A DNA stretch of 64,000 bases from Pedobacter westerhofensis. Lineage in GTDB: Bacteria > Bacteroidota > Bacteroidia > Sphingobacteriales > Sphingobacteriaceae. The DNA is taken from NCBI RefSeq assembly GCF_900182595.1, contig NZ_FXTN01000017.1, forward strand, positions 1-64,000, in the 5' to 3' direction. Below the pieces are notes generated by a model. The model was given only the letters and a program-made list of their open reading frames with translations, was not told where the DNA came from and did no database searches. A program made the position numbers and the translations under genes. Shown here in pieces: positions 8,203 through 16,837 of the stretch (positions within the stretch are counted from its first letter, which is position 1; every line of letters begins with the position of its first letter).

Positions 8203-9468
8203 TTACCGCGGAATAAACTGATACCTCCCCCTCAGCTGATTAACAAGATCTTTAATCCTCCCTTCAAATTGCGTTTTGAGAATCAACATCCTGTAGTCAC
8301 TCTTTTGAAAGAAATTCATCAGCTGACAGTCGAGAAGAGAACCTAGCAAATAAAATGTATGTGGAATCTCTTCAGTGTACGCAAAGAAAATTGGTGATCT
8401 CCACTCTGATGGCACGTAAACTTGATTTCCCAACTTAAAACGAAGTTCAAGTTTATAATAATCATCATACGCTTTCCAGATAAAACATAGCTGAGGTACT
8501 TCCCTGCTCAAAATACAAGGTTTCATATCCTTTTTCCGCGGCCTCCCCTTCACATTTTTCATCCCATGAGAATAGAAGTGGTTTTTATACATCCTCCCTA
8601 CAAATAATGGCATTGCTTCACGCCACAGTTCAAACATCCTCGTAAAACGATCCGATGTGATCTGGTCCTGTAAGATCCACAAATGTGGCTCAGAATCCTT
8701 AGGAATATGATCCATCACCGCAATCTGCTTCATTTCGAAACAGATATCCAGAAGTTGCTGCTGCTCATCATCCAAATCCGGCAGGAATAAGTTATCCCGG
8801 TTCATTACAAAACTTTTAAAGCCCTTTAGTGCAGACTTGTTTTTATCAAGGTAGCCAACATAAGGGATTAAAAAAGGCCAGTGATTAGTAGCCCATCTTC
8901 TGGGACGCATGTCTACAAGACAGAATCCCAATACCGCCTCTGCATTCTCAGGATCGGATTCGATCACCGTTGGCACCGCTGCAGTTGGTTTACCCTCATC
9001 ATCAGTGATCGCTGGGAGTACATGTCCCGGTTTATAAAAGCCATGGTATCTTACCCTGAAATGCAGCGATACAGTATCATACAGATTGCTGTTCACCACA
9101 AATTTGGACAGTCCGGTAGCCGCATCAAAAAATCCCGGCCAGTAATACTGCTCAAAATCGAACTCATCCCAAGTGCTTAATAGTTGATAAACTGCAAAAT
9201 AGGCATGGCGGCTTAGATAGGTTTGATCCGTATCTACGCTGCAGCTGACCAGTAAGGCTGATTCAGTGACTTTAAGATAAACATACTCTACCGGTTCATT
9301 TTTCAATTTAACCTGCAAAGTCAAAATTTCATTTTCAAACTTGACGCGTTTACACGAACTGTCCCAAAATCCCATTCGTGGTTTTCTGAAATCAGAATGT
9401 TTGTTCAGCGTGTCTAGCGTTAGCACCCTTGTTCCGGGTTTAAAAGGAAGACTGAAAAAGCTATCCAT
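8203..9468 (-). CDS. Unknown 421-aa protein
   Basis: Not recognised. The ATG at 9468 was chosen because it overlaps the stop of the upstream HEPN gene by 8 bp; a longer frame runs to 9531. The protein looks soluble and mixed alpha/beta, rich in aromatic residues (for example FEQYYWPGFF and HFRVRYHGFY near the N-terminal third), with a basic patch GRPRKKD near residue 315. No signal peptide, membrane segment or known catalytic motif was found. It is the last gene of an operon with the HEPN protein, so the two probably share a process. Confidence 0.7.
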   Translation of the reverse strand: MDSFFSLPFKPGTRVLTLDTLNKHSDFRKPRMGFWDSSCKRVKFENEILTLQVKLKNEPVEYVYLKVTESALLVSCSVDTDQTYLSRHAYFAVYQLLSTWDEFDFEQYYWPGFFDAATGLSKFVVNSNLYDTVSLHFRVRYHGFYKPGHVLPAITDDEGKPTAAVPTVIESDPENAEAVLGFCLVDMRPRRWATNHWPFLIPYVGYLDKNKSALKGFKSFVMNRDNLFLPDLDDEQQQLLDICFEMKQIAVMDHIPKDSEPHLWILQDQITSDRFTRMFELWREAMPLFVGRMYKNHFYSHGMKNVKGRPRKKDMKPCILSREVPQLCFIWKAYDDYYKLELRFKLGNQVYVPSEWRSPIFFAYTEEIPHTFYLLGSLLDCQLMNFFQKSDYRMLILKTQFEGRIKDLVNQLRGRYQFIPR

Positions 9469-10357
9469 AACACACCTCGCTCTCTGTTTTAAGTTGCCTG
9501 TAAACTTCTGCATCCAGGGCGAGTGCTTCAATTTTGTCCTGGCAAAGGACGTCTGCCACTTTCAGGAATGCAGCCACCTGATTGTATAATCTCTCCGCAT
9601 CCGGCTGCTCTACCACAAAATCATCTTTATAACGTGCTGCAGAATAACTGCTCACCATCAGCTCAAAGAGCCTCCTGCCCTCTTCTCCCTCGCCCAGAAA
9701 TAAACCCGACATCGCAGGCGAAAAACTATCACATAACCGCAGCAGCCTGTATAGGTTATGAATATCTGACCGGTAAGCCAGATGTACCCTGATCATACAG
9801 ATACAGCATTGTTCAACAACCTGGTGCAACATGAAAACACATAGGTGATAATTGCCTTTCCGCAGGCATTCCATCGCACTTTCCAAAAAGCCCGCAGCCA
9901 ACGCCATGCGCCGTCGATAATGCTTCTTAGCTTTTTCCGCGGCCCTGGTGGGGATAAAATCAGGCACCCGAAAGGATTTGATGGTCGGATCAGCACTGTA
10001 AAGCAGCTTGCCACTATTGGCCACGGTAATAAAAAAACGGTTATTAGCCCTAACAGCTTCGGTAATCGTCTCTTTCCCGTGTACCAGGATCGTAATGGTG
10101 CCGTACGGGAAATGGTGGTTCGCATAATCCTGCACATGATTTTCAATCCTGGTAGCGCTTTCTATCACCATTAGTAAATAGTACTGGTAATTTTCATGAG
10201 CAGCACTTTCAATAAAGCATCCCCTTTTGTTGGCTGACTCCATAAACTCCCCGAAGCAATAGATTTGCAGGGGTTGATATTTGTCTGCCAGGTCCTTGAT
10301 AAATGCTGCAAATTCCTTTTTCTGGATTTGACTTGTATTTTGGTCTTCTACTTTCAT
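9461..10357 (-). CDS. HEPN-domain protein with degenerate N-terminal domain
   Basis: This 298-aa protein has an N-terminal part (about 10-130) resembling a nucleotidyltransferase fold, but the usual GSxxxxxD motif is replaced by YCFGEFMESANKRG, so it is probably inactive. The C-terminal part (about 140-280) is a HEPN-type helical bundle (KKHYRRRMALAAGFLESA, CVFMLHQVVEQCC, SYSAARYKDD). The RNase Rx4-6H motif is not evident. HEPN proteins fused to or paired with such domains occur in RNA-targeting toxin and defence modules and as Bacteroidota multi-copy paralogs. Its ATG overlaps, in an ATGA arrangement, the TGA that would end the extended frame of the preceding gene. Function unknown. Confidence 0.75.
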   Translation of the reverse strand: MKVEDQNTSQIQKKEFAAFIKDLADKYQPLQIYCFGEFMESANKRGCFIESAAHENYQYYLLMVIESATRIENHVQDYANHHFPYGTITILVHGKETITEAVRANNRFFITVANSGKLLYSADPTIKSFRVPDFIPTRAAEKAKKHYRRRMALAAGFLESAMECLRKGNYHLCVFMLHQVVEQCCICMIRVHLAYRSDIHNLYRLLRLCDSFSPAMSGLFLGEGEEGRRLFELMVSSYSAARYKDDFVVEQPDAERLYNQVAAFLKVADVLCQDKIEALALDAEVYRQLKTESEVCYG

Positions 10358-10437
10358 TTTCTTAGATTTAATAATTCTGCCTGTTCAAAATGCAGCGCAT
10401 CTACATTATCTTTCAGATCCTGAGGGATACGCAATGG
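10354..10437 (-). other. Coding-like extension beyond an in-frame TAG
   Basis: After the TAG at 10438-10440 the same frame continues through 27 sense codons, including PLRIPQDLKDNVDALHFEQ, and ends at a TGA (10354-10356) that overlaps the ATG of the HEPN gene as ATGA. The composition and the textbook overlap suggest that this was the original 3' end of the 209-aa gene. Confidence 0.55.
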
Positions 10438-11067
10438 CTACTGGCATTCTTCATAACGACATTGGTTGTCTGCAGATCCTACCATGCGTAAACCTTCGTT
10501 ATGCTCATCATTTTCACAGAACCGGATCAGGGCCAAATGCAATACAAAGGGACTTAAATGATATCCCAGAAATCGGTTGAGGGCATGAAAGATCTCGTAG
10601 GGAAGTTTAGCCTCAAAGAAATATCCCGCCCGGATGAGCAGGTGAACGGCTTCTTTCGCTAGCTCATATGACTTCTCACTTCCGGGAATTTCATCAAAAT
10701 CCGGGGCGACATCTTCTTTAACCGCATACATTTCCTCGTCCTCGCCCTGCTCGTCAGTCCTGTAATAATTATAGATGTCTTTGCCCGCATGACGATTGTG
10801 ATGAAAAGAGATATTTAATAATGATTCATCGTCCTTCAATGGAAAGAAACTTTGCGAATTGCTTTCTTCTAATGCCCTGGCAATACTGTCAAGATCATCT
10901 GAAGAGTAAAATGGTTTTTCAAGGGCTTCTACATCCCTGACATATCCCGGTGCTGCACCCATTAAAAAGGTAAGTTGCTCTGCATTGTAGCCTTTGGCTA
11001 TTCTTTTGAGCATTACACGGTAAATGGTTTCCAATTGAAATGCAGGGATTTCTTTAACTGTTGTCAT
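10438..11067 (-). CDS. Unknown protein, probably cut short by a TAG codon
   Basis: The ATG at 11067 gives 209 aa; an upstream TTG at 11100 is in frame but less likely. The N-terminal third (YRVMLKRIAKGYNAEQLTFL and following) could be a helix-turn-helix, the middle is acidic, and the C-terminal third is helical (YELAKEAVHLLIRAGYF, EIFHALNRFLGYHL). No enzyme motif is visible. The annotated stop is TAG, but the frame continues in coding style to the start of the HEPN gene. It follows a 56-codon membrane peptide gene by 69 bp. It may be a regulator or adaptor of the operon; this is only a guess. Confidence 0.65.
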   Translation of the reverse strand: MTTVKEIPAFQLETIYRVMLKRIAKGYNAEQLTFLMGAAPGYVRDVEALEKPFYSSDDLDSIARALEESNSQSFFPLKDDESLLNISFHHNRHAGKDIYNYYRTDEQGEDEEMYAVKEDVAPDFDEIPGSEKSYELAKEAVHLLIRAGYFFEAKLPYEIFHALNRFLGYHLSPFVLHLALIRFCENDEHNEGLRMVGSADNQCRYEECQ

Positions 11068-11136
11068 TTTAGTTTTGGTTTTAAGTTGATTATTGGACAA
11101 TTATAGGTCTGGCGAATGCCAGCATTGAAAAACGTA

Positions 11137-11307
11137 TTACCTGTGCCATCGCTGCTTGTAAAGAAACTGACGGGGAGTCATTTTCCTTTTGCGGGGAGGG
11201 CGCAGATCGGGCTCGAAAGGCCCATAAATCTTAAATCCGTACCTGGAATGCCTGTAAAGAATAAAGCAAAGCACGGCCATGGCGAGTATGTTTTTCGCGA
11301 TTTCCAT
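11137..11307 (-). CDS. Small basic membrane-anchored peptide (56 aa)
   Basis: An ATG at 11307 opens a 56-codon frame. It starts MEIAKNILAMAVLCFILYRH, a short hydrophobic segment, and ends in a strongly basic tail (PRKRKMTPRQFLYKQRWHR). The hydrophobic head with a cationic cytoplasmic-type tail fits a single-pass membrane peptide. It lies 69 bp upstream of the 209-aa gene on the same strand, probably in one operon. No family is recognised, and with this length chance cannot be excluded. Confidence 0.45.
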   Translation of the reverse strand: MEIAKNILAMAVLCFILYRHSRYGFKIYGPFEPDLRPPRKRKMTPRQFLYKQRWHR

Positions 11308-12035
11308 ATTTAAAAAGATGGTTTTATTGATTAAGAAAAGATTTGATGATCCGGATCAAATCCGGTCGAAATATAGGGGGGACTAATTAATCGGGTGGTT
11401 TTTGAAAATGATGCTGTTCCCCAGCGATGATGATCCAGGAAACAGAAGATGGATTGCCAAATAAGCAGGCAGGATAAGACGCATGCGAAAGATTAGCGGC
11501 ACAGATACAATAAATAGCGCTGTGAGCAGGAATGTTTGTACTGGTAGCGGTGGTTAGATTCTTTTTCTTCATTTGGATACTATTGATTAAGATTTCAATA
11601 GAACCATGTACAAGAAATGAAAAAGGACGAACAAAATACAGGCCCGGCAACAGTTCTTGTAGTCAGCGCTACCCGGTGGAAATCGGGGAATAGTAAAACT
11701 ATTCAGACACTACAATAAGCTGCCCCGGACCTATATATTGCAAATATAGGAACCGGCGCTCTACTTATTACCCGTGTCTGCTTAATTTCCACATTAGCGC
11801 TGACGAGGTTCTTAAATAGAACACCTCAAAATTTTAGAGATGTTATAAAATTAATATATTGTTTAACAAATACTCATATACACTTTATTTTAACAGAACA
11901 AATATAATTATTAAGATTTAATTAAACAATAAAGAAATTAAATTATTGACAGGACTTGGTTGCAAAAGCATGAATTACCTTCAGAAAAGTTTAGGAATAA
12001 TTCGAGCATGTTGCCAATAAAGGTCTGTCCAACCC
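11308..12035. other. Intergenic 728 bp with one structured element
   Basis: Apart from the long imperfect hairpin at 11662-11804 and an AT-rich tract at about 11820-11950, no gene is supported. A minus-strand frame at 11387-11573 (62 codons) has unconvincing composition. Confidence 0.5.
11662..11804. repeat. Long imperfect hairpin element (143 bp)
   Basis: Pairing blocks occur in strict nested order: 11662-11671 with 11795-11804 (10 bp), 11677-11683 with 11785-11791 (7), 11704-11710 with 11774-11780 (7), 11714-11719 with 11764-11769 (6), 11725-11728 with 11753-11756 (4), and 11730-11736 with 11744-11750 (7), leaving a 7-base apical loop. The left arm also holds a side hairpin (GAATAGT/ACTATTC). 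This could be a structured RNA or a miniature inverted-repeat element. Confidence 0.65.
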
Positions 12036-12394
12036 CTAAAAAGCGCCCTTTTCACCCGTGTTTTCTACATCAAAGCCGTTAGTTAATCTGGGCTGGCAAA
12101 CTGTATCACTGCAATGTGGATCAGATCGCCACAAAAAACCACTTTTTCGCCAAGGTCTTCCAGTACAAATAAGGTATGGCCCAGCGTATGTCCAGGCGTT
12201 GCTACAGCACGCAGGCCTGGAAATAGTTTTGAATTTCCCCGAAAGGTCTTGATCTTACCGGTCACCTGATATGGCTTAAATACTTTGATGGCGTTAATAA
12301 ACGAGTTTTTATTCGAAGATAAGGCGTTGGGATCTGCTTGTTGCATCCGCTCCTCATCCAGCCAGTAGTCTTTTTCTGTACAGCGATAAACCAG
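12036..12394 (-). pseudogene. Truncated, frameshifted metallo-beta-lactamase fold hydrolase
   Basis: The minus-strand frame reads KDYWLDEERMQQADP, then ATPGHTLGHTLFVLEDLG and VVFCGDLIHIAVIQF. These are the C-terminal metal-binding motifs (PGHTxGH and GDxIH) of MBL-fold hydrolases. The N-terminal half with HxHxDH is absent, and the fragment begins directly at the stop of the upstream SgcJ-like gene. After QFASPD the frame hits TAA, but another frame continues with TNGFDVENTGEKGAF, so a 1-base shift has occurred too. It is not expected to be functional. Confidence 0.75.
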
Positions 12395-12400
12395 AACATT

Positions 12401-12916
12401 TTATTTATTCATATGCAATACCGGGTCACTTGCTGCGGCTTGGGCAACGACATCACTATTATGCCCCGAGGCGATAAGCCATTTACCATTCTGCCTGACA
12501 AAAACGATGGTGGCGATATTGTCTTTATCACCCTGTTTATTAGTGCCGTGATCGATGCCGTCCGGCGGATAAAATGCGCCGATGTGTGTTACCCGGTACA
12601 TGATAGCCACATCATTAGTGAGAAACCGGAGGTTGCTGCTTTTGTCGACTGCTTTGGCATCTTTTAAAAAAGCTGTAATAAAAGCCTGGTGCGCGAACTG
12701 CACCTCTTTTAAATTACGCCAGTGCATACCCACCACGTTGATCCAGTGGCAGTCGGGCGTCATGTAATCTTTCATATCACTAAAATTTTGGTTTCGCCAG
12801 CTGTTGCCGAACCTGGCCCAGGTTTTTTCGATGGCGGATTCGTCGGCAGTGCGGGTTTGCGCTTTAATCGCAGTTGTTCCGGTTAGTACCAATAAGATGA
12901 TAAGTAATTTTTTCAT
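12401..12916 (-). CDS. Secreted SgcJ/EcaC-type NTF2-like protein
   Basis: This 171-aa protein has a clear signal peptide (residues 1-20, ending AIKAQ) and a SnoaL/NTF2-like cone-barrel domain: an N-terminal helix with W-x-R-F-x-NSW, then the DYMTPDCHWINVVG and NGKWLIASGHNSDV segments typical of the DUF4440/SgcJ group. Members bind small molecules or have poorly defined oxidoreductase-linked roles; the substrate here is unknown. It is transcribed divergently from the sensor kinase, and its stop codon abuts the MBL remnant, which marks a deletion boundary. Confidence 0.8.
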   Translation of the reverse strand: MKKLLIILLVLTGTTAIKAQTRTADESAIEKTWARFGNSWRNQNFSDMKDYMTPDCHWINVVGMHWRNLKEVQFAHQAFITAFLKDAKAVDKSSNLRFLTNDVAIMYRVTHIGAFYPPDGIDHGTNKQGDKDNIATIVFVRQNGKWLIASGHNSDVVAQAAASDPVLHMNK

Positions 12917-13122
12917 GAGTTTTCAATTAATGTTTCTTCGAAACTAACGCTCCTGCGTTAGGCATTTTTGGAAAGTAGACCGTTTTCTCCTGTGGATGGT
13001 CATAAAGCAGTTTTGTACGGGCCAGCCGCTTTCATCGACGATGAAATGGTTTGAGTGGTTTATATGAGCTATTGGTCTATTTTGTTGATAAGGACGCAAT
13101 ATTGTCCTTACCTTTAATCATC

Positions 13123-14229
13123 ATGGGGCAACTGGACTTTATATTTTCCCGCAGGACACCCTGGCGTTTGTGTCGACATCTGGCTTTCTGGGTAAGCTGG
13201 TATTTATTCCAGGTTTACCTGTATTCGTTTACGCCATCGCCGATTTTAACAAAACTGAGCTTCTGGCAAAGGATCGTGGTTAATTTAGGAGAGAGCTTCT
13301 GGTATATGTTACCTGCGCTGTTTTTAGCTTACTCCCTGAATTACCTGGTGATTCCCAAATTGATCATCACGGCGAAATATCTCAAAGCAATACTGGCTGT
13401 GCTTGGGTTGTTATTTTTAACGGGCGGACTATCTGCGCTGCTGTCTTTGACCATCGTAGAATATTTTCGCCGGCAATACCTCATCGGGCATCCCGGTTTA
13501 TTGCCGGGAGTGATCCCCACGCCTTTCAGCATTCAACTTTTCATGGCCTGGATCTCAGGGCTGCGTGGAAGTATTACAATCGGGGGCCTGGCCGCGTCCA
13601 TTAAGCTCATGAAATATTTTTATGAAAAACAGCAGGAGAAAACCGTTGCCGAGCTACAATTGTTAAAAGCACAGCTACATCCCCATTTTCTGTTTAATAC
13701 ACTCAACAATATTTATTCGCACGCCCAGGATACCGCGCCCATGGCCGCTGAGATGCTGCTGGGGCTATCTGAGTTGTTGCGCTATATGCTTTATTCCTGC
13801 AACGCCCCACTGGTGCCGCTCAAACAGGAACTCCAAATGATGCAGGAATATATCGATTTGGAAAAGCAGCGTTACGGCAATGATCTTGAGGTGATTCTGC
13901 AAATTCCTGCGATCGATCCATACCTGCAGATCGCTCCTTTGCTGATCCTGCCCTTTATCGAAAACTGCTTTAAACATGGTGCCAGCCACATGCTGGAAAA
14001 ACCCTGGATCAATATTCAATTGCATATGGCCGGCCAAACCATGCACCTGAAACTGATCAACGGCAAAGCCGCGATAGCAAAAGCAGAAAGTGGCGGCATC
14101 GGTATCGCTAACGTGCGTCGGCGTCTGGACCTTTTATATCCGGCTCGGTCTGATCTGCAGATCATTGCCGAAGATGAAATGTATATCGTAAATTTAACGC
14201 TTGAACTCCATGAGCCTGCCCGTTTATAA
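13123..14229 (+). CDS. LytS/YehU-type sensor histidine kinase
   Basis: The ATG at 13123 (368 aa) is preferred over a TTG at 13051. The N-terminal half has four hydrophobic segments, a membrane sensor region. The His_kinase domain begins near residue 180 with LKAQLHPHFLFNTLNNIYS, where the histidine at about 186 is the phosphorylation site. An ATPase part follows (LLILPFIENCFKHG is the N-box, GGIGIANVRRRLDLLY the G-box). It overlaps the LytTR regulator gene by 20 bp, so they form a two-component system. The signal is unknown. Confidence 0.92.
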   Translation: MGQLDFIFSRRTPWRLCRHLAFWVSWYLFQVYLYSFTPSPILTKLSFWQRIVVNLGESFWYMLPALFLAYSLNYLVIPKLIITAKYLKAILAVLGLLFLTGGLSALLSLTIVEYFRRQYLIGHPGLLPGVIPTPFSIQLFMAWISGLRGSITIGGLAASIKLMKYFYEKQQEKTVAELQLLKAQLHPHFLFNTLNNIYSHAQDTAPMAAEMLLGLSELLRYMLYSCNAPLVPLKQELQMMQEYIDLEKQRYGNDLEVILQIPAIDPYLQIAPLLILPFIENCFKHGASHMLEKPWINIQLHMAGQTMHLKLINGKAAIAKAESGGIGIANVRRRLDLLYPARSDLQIIAEDEMYIVNLTLELHEPARL

Positions 14230-14923
14230 CTGCCTCATCGTTGATGATGAACCGCCCGCAAGGGAGGTGCTGAAGCGCTATATCCAAAAACTGCCGATGC
14301 TGCACCTGGCAGGAGAATGTAGCAACGCCTTGCAGGTTATACCCTTCCTGCATAGCCATCCTGTTGATATCCTGTTTTTAGATATCCGTATGCCACAACT
14401 TAATGGACTGGAACTGGTGAGCACATTGGTTAACCCGCCTAAGATCATTTTTACGACCGCCTTTGCCGAACACGCATTGGAAAGCTACGAATTGCAGGTT
14501 ACGGATTACCTGCTCAAACCGATCAAATTTGAACGGTTTGTCAAAGCCGTGAATCGCGCTATGCCCCAGCCAGCTGTTACTTCGTCAGCACCTGAATCGA
14601 TTTCGGCTGCTAAAGATAATTTTTTGTATTTCCGTGCCGACCGCAGAATGATTAAGGTTATGCTCAAGGACATCCTGTACATTGAGAGCATGAAAGATTA
14701 TGTGAAGATCATTACGCCGGGCGGGCAAGTGATCACCAAATATTCCATGGCAGCGCTGGAAGCCATGCTTCCGGCTACCGATTTCCTCCGCATCCACCGT
14801 TCTTTTATCATTTCCGTAAAAGAATTGAGCGCCTATACAAATACCCATGTACAGCTTGGTACCATCGAATTACCGATCGGTAAGATGTACCAGCATGAAA
14901 TACTGAAAAACCTATCCTCATAA
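14210..14923 (+). CDS. LytTR-family response regulator
   Basis: Starting at the ATG at 14210 gives 237 aa; an in-frame TTG at 14201 is less likely. The receiver domain has the acidic pair at 12-13, the phospho-acceptor Asp58 in LFLDIRMP, and the conserved lysine in DYLLKPI. The C-terminal LytTR DNA-binding domain (about 135-235) shows the usual LYIESMKDYVKI and FLRIHRSFIIS segments. It is the cognate partner of the overlapping kinase gene. Likely targets are nearby or its own operon, but no direct repeats of LytTR type were identified. Confidence 0.93.
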   Translation: MSLPVYNCLIVDDEPPAREVLKRYIQKLPMLHLAGECSNALQVIPFLHSHPVDILFLDIRMPQLNGLELVSTLVNPPKIIFTTAFAEHALESYELQVTDYLLKPIKFERFVKAVNRAMPQPAVTSSAPESISAAKDNFLYFRADRRMIKVMLKDILYIESMKDYVKIITPGGQVITKYSMAALEAMLPATDFLRIHRSFIISVKELSAYTNTHVQLGTIELPIGKMYQHEILKNLSS

Positions 14924-15014
14924 CATTCCATTTTGGAACATTAAATACCTAATCTGGATGTCGGACTGGTTCGCCCTCTGCCATGTCGGCCAAACCCGTG
15001 CATATCATAAACGA

Positions 15015-15494
15015 TCAGCGAGATTTATTGAGCTGTTCAAATCTTTTCAGGCGGGCGTAGTTATATTGCTGTAAAAGTAACGGACATACGTTATAAATAA
15101 TATTTGAAACTACGAGCAATGCAGCCGTCAGATACTGGATGTAAATCAGCGCCACAATTGTTGACATGAAAAAAAATAACAGGCAAAAGAAATGGAACCT
15201 TTCATACATTCGAATTGTTGACCTGTAACGTATAGCGCTCGCGGCATCGTGAATGATTTTTTTACGTTTGTAGCTATCACCATTCTGCACGAATTTACGA
15301 ATGAACCGGACACCGAGTTGCTGATAAAAAACGGGATTTTTGCTTAATTGTAACCAGCGCGAAGGAATTGTCAATGCCGCTAATGATAAGGCAGTTATTA
15401 CCCATAGTTGGTTTTGTGAAGCATATCGCAACCAAAGAGCTGTAACGGGTAAAAAACAAAGGAATGTCCAGAATGCGTTGATCAGTTGTCCCAT
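15015..15494 (-). CDS. Small membrane protein, CrtO acyltransferase-like
   Basis: This 159-aa protein has four hydrophobic segments: near 5-20, 28-45, 100-120 and 120-140. The stretch LSKNPVFYQQLGVRFIRKF resembles the conserved region of the glycosyl-4,4'-diaponeurosporenoate acyltransferase (CrtO) family. That family assignment is tentative. It is a single gene convergent with the response regulator, with no carotenoid genes nearby, so a general membrane or lipid role is as likely. Confidence 0.55.
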   Translation of the reverse strand: MGQLINAFWTFLCFLPVTALWLRYASQNQLWVITALSLAALTIPSRWLQLSKNPVFYQQLGVRFIRKFVQNGDSYKRKKIIHDAASAIRYRSTIRMYERFHFFCLLFFFMSTIVALIYIQYLTAALLVVSNIIYNVCPLLLQQYNYARLKRFEQLNKSR

Positions 15495-15584
15495 TATTCA
15501 AAGGTACTAATCGAAGTATAAGAAGTTGATTTTCAATTCACAATAAACTATAAATTATCGATGCGCTAACCTATTGATTCATTT

Positions 15585-16763
15585 TCAACTGAGCATTTTA
15601 ATTAATTCCTGTACAGATTCTTCGGTCGGTGCGGCAAAGTCGCTGATACCTTCAATCGTTTCTTTGCATAACGGCTCAGCCCGGTCAAACATGATTTTCT
15701 CGTAAGCTGCAATGGCGTCGTGAAGATCGGTAAATGTTGCTGTACTGGTCAAACAGTTTGACAGATCTAAGGCATCCAGCATAGCCAGATTAACTCCTTC
15801 GCCATTGGGAGGCATAAGATGGGCGGCGTCACCGATTAGCGTGATGTTATTTTTTGTCTCCCACCTGTGCTCTAAAGGAAAATAATTCAGCGGCCGGGGA
15901 ACAAAGTGTGTACAGGCTTTGAATAAGGTGAAAAAAATGGAGTTCCAGCCTTCGTAATGATTGATCAGGTAGTTCTGAACCTCTTCAGAATTACTGAAAT
16001 CTATCCCGCTGAGCTTAACCCAGTTTTCCGGATACATTGATGCAGCGTAAAAAGTCAATCCGCCGTCGCCACGCGGTTGTGCGGCTATGGTTGCTCCGTT
16101 CCCCATGGCCATCAGATTCGCTTGGTTAACTAATTGGTAGAATTCCGGACAAGCTGATTTCGGATGATCAATTTCGCCCTGAATGATCGTCGCACCAGAA
16201 TATAATGCATTTGCGTCAGTGAGGTAGGGCCGGATCAGGGAGCGGTAACCGTCTGATCCGATAACAATATCTGCAGCAGCGGTTGTTCCGTTCTTAAATT
16301 GCAGTTCCCATTTATTGTCAACTTCCTTCATGCTTTCGAATTGCCTGTCCCATAAAACAGTGCCCGGCAGCAACCCGTCTATTAGCAGATCTCTCAGCGC
16401 CCCTCTGTCTATTTCCGGCCTGAACTGGGGATTACCAAAATCCGGTTTGCCGGCCTGGTTGCCTTCATCCAACAAAATATGTCCTTTCGGATCAAGCAGG
16501 CGGTATTTGTCTGCACCCGGCATGTAATTAGCTTTGAACGCCTCCATCAGTCCGGTTGCTTCCATAGCTCTCAGACCGGAGTCGAAATGCAGATCGACTA
16601 TCGCGCCTTGTACACGCGCTTCCTGGCTGTGATCACGCTCGTAAACTCTGACCTGTACGCCCTTAAGCTGCAAAAGCCTGGCAAGTGTCAGGCCACCCGG
16701 GCCGCCGCCAATTATGGCAATACTTTTATGAAGTAAAAGTTCCTGTTTTTGTATCATTCTCAT
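15585..16763 (-). CDS. TetX-like FAD-dependent monooxygenase
   Basis: This 392-aa protein has the FAD-binding GGGPGG at 19-24, VYERDHSQEARVQGAIVDLH, and GDAAHLMPPNGEGVNLAMLD near residue 310. The order and wording of these motifs closely follow the Tet(X) group, which uses NADPH and oxygen to hydroxylate aromatic substrates, tetracyclines among them. Whether this protein inactivates tetracycline cannot be read from sequence; Bacteroidota chromosomes carry many relatives with other substrates. It follows an AraC regulator gene on the same strand after 74 bp, the likely activator. Confidence 0.85.
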   Translation of the reverse strand: MRMIQKQELLLHKSIAIIGGGPGGLTLARLLQLKGVQVRVYERDHSQEARVQGAIVDLHFDSGLRAMEATGLMEAFKANYMPGADKYRLLDPKGHILLDEGNQAGKPDFGNPQFRPEIDRGALRDLLIDGLLPGTVLWDRQFESMKEVDNKWELQFKNGTTAAADIVIGSDGYRSLIRPYLTDANALYSGATIIQGEIDHPKSACPEFYQLVNQANLMAMGNGATIAAQPRGDGGLTFYAASMYPENWVKLSGIDFSNSEEVQNYLINHYEGWNSIFFTLFKACTHFVPRPLNYFPLEHRWETKNNITLIGDAAHLMPPNGEGVNLAMLDALDLSNCLTSTATFTDLHDAIAAYEKIMFDRAEPLCKETIEGISDFAAPTEESVQELIKMLS

Positions 16764-16837
16764 TGTCTATTTTTTATATGCACAAAGGAACGCCGGAAAC
16801 TGAGTGCGTACAATGACAGAAGCGCGTAAGTATAGGA

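Noticed and set aside
8011..8346. 111-codon plus-strand frame
   Set aside because: Overlaps antisense the 3' end of the 421-aa gene and lacks protein-like features.
11387..11650. 87-codon minus-strand frame
   Set aside because: Low-complexity composition with no motif; the start is not supported.
12338..12667. 109-codon plus-strand frame
   Set aside because: Antisense shadow of the SgcJ-like gene, whose signal peptide and domain are clear.
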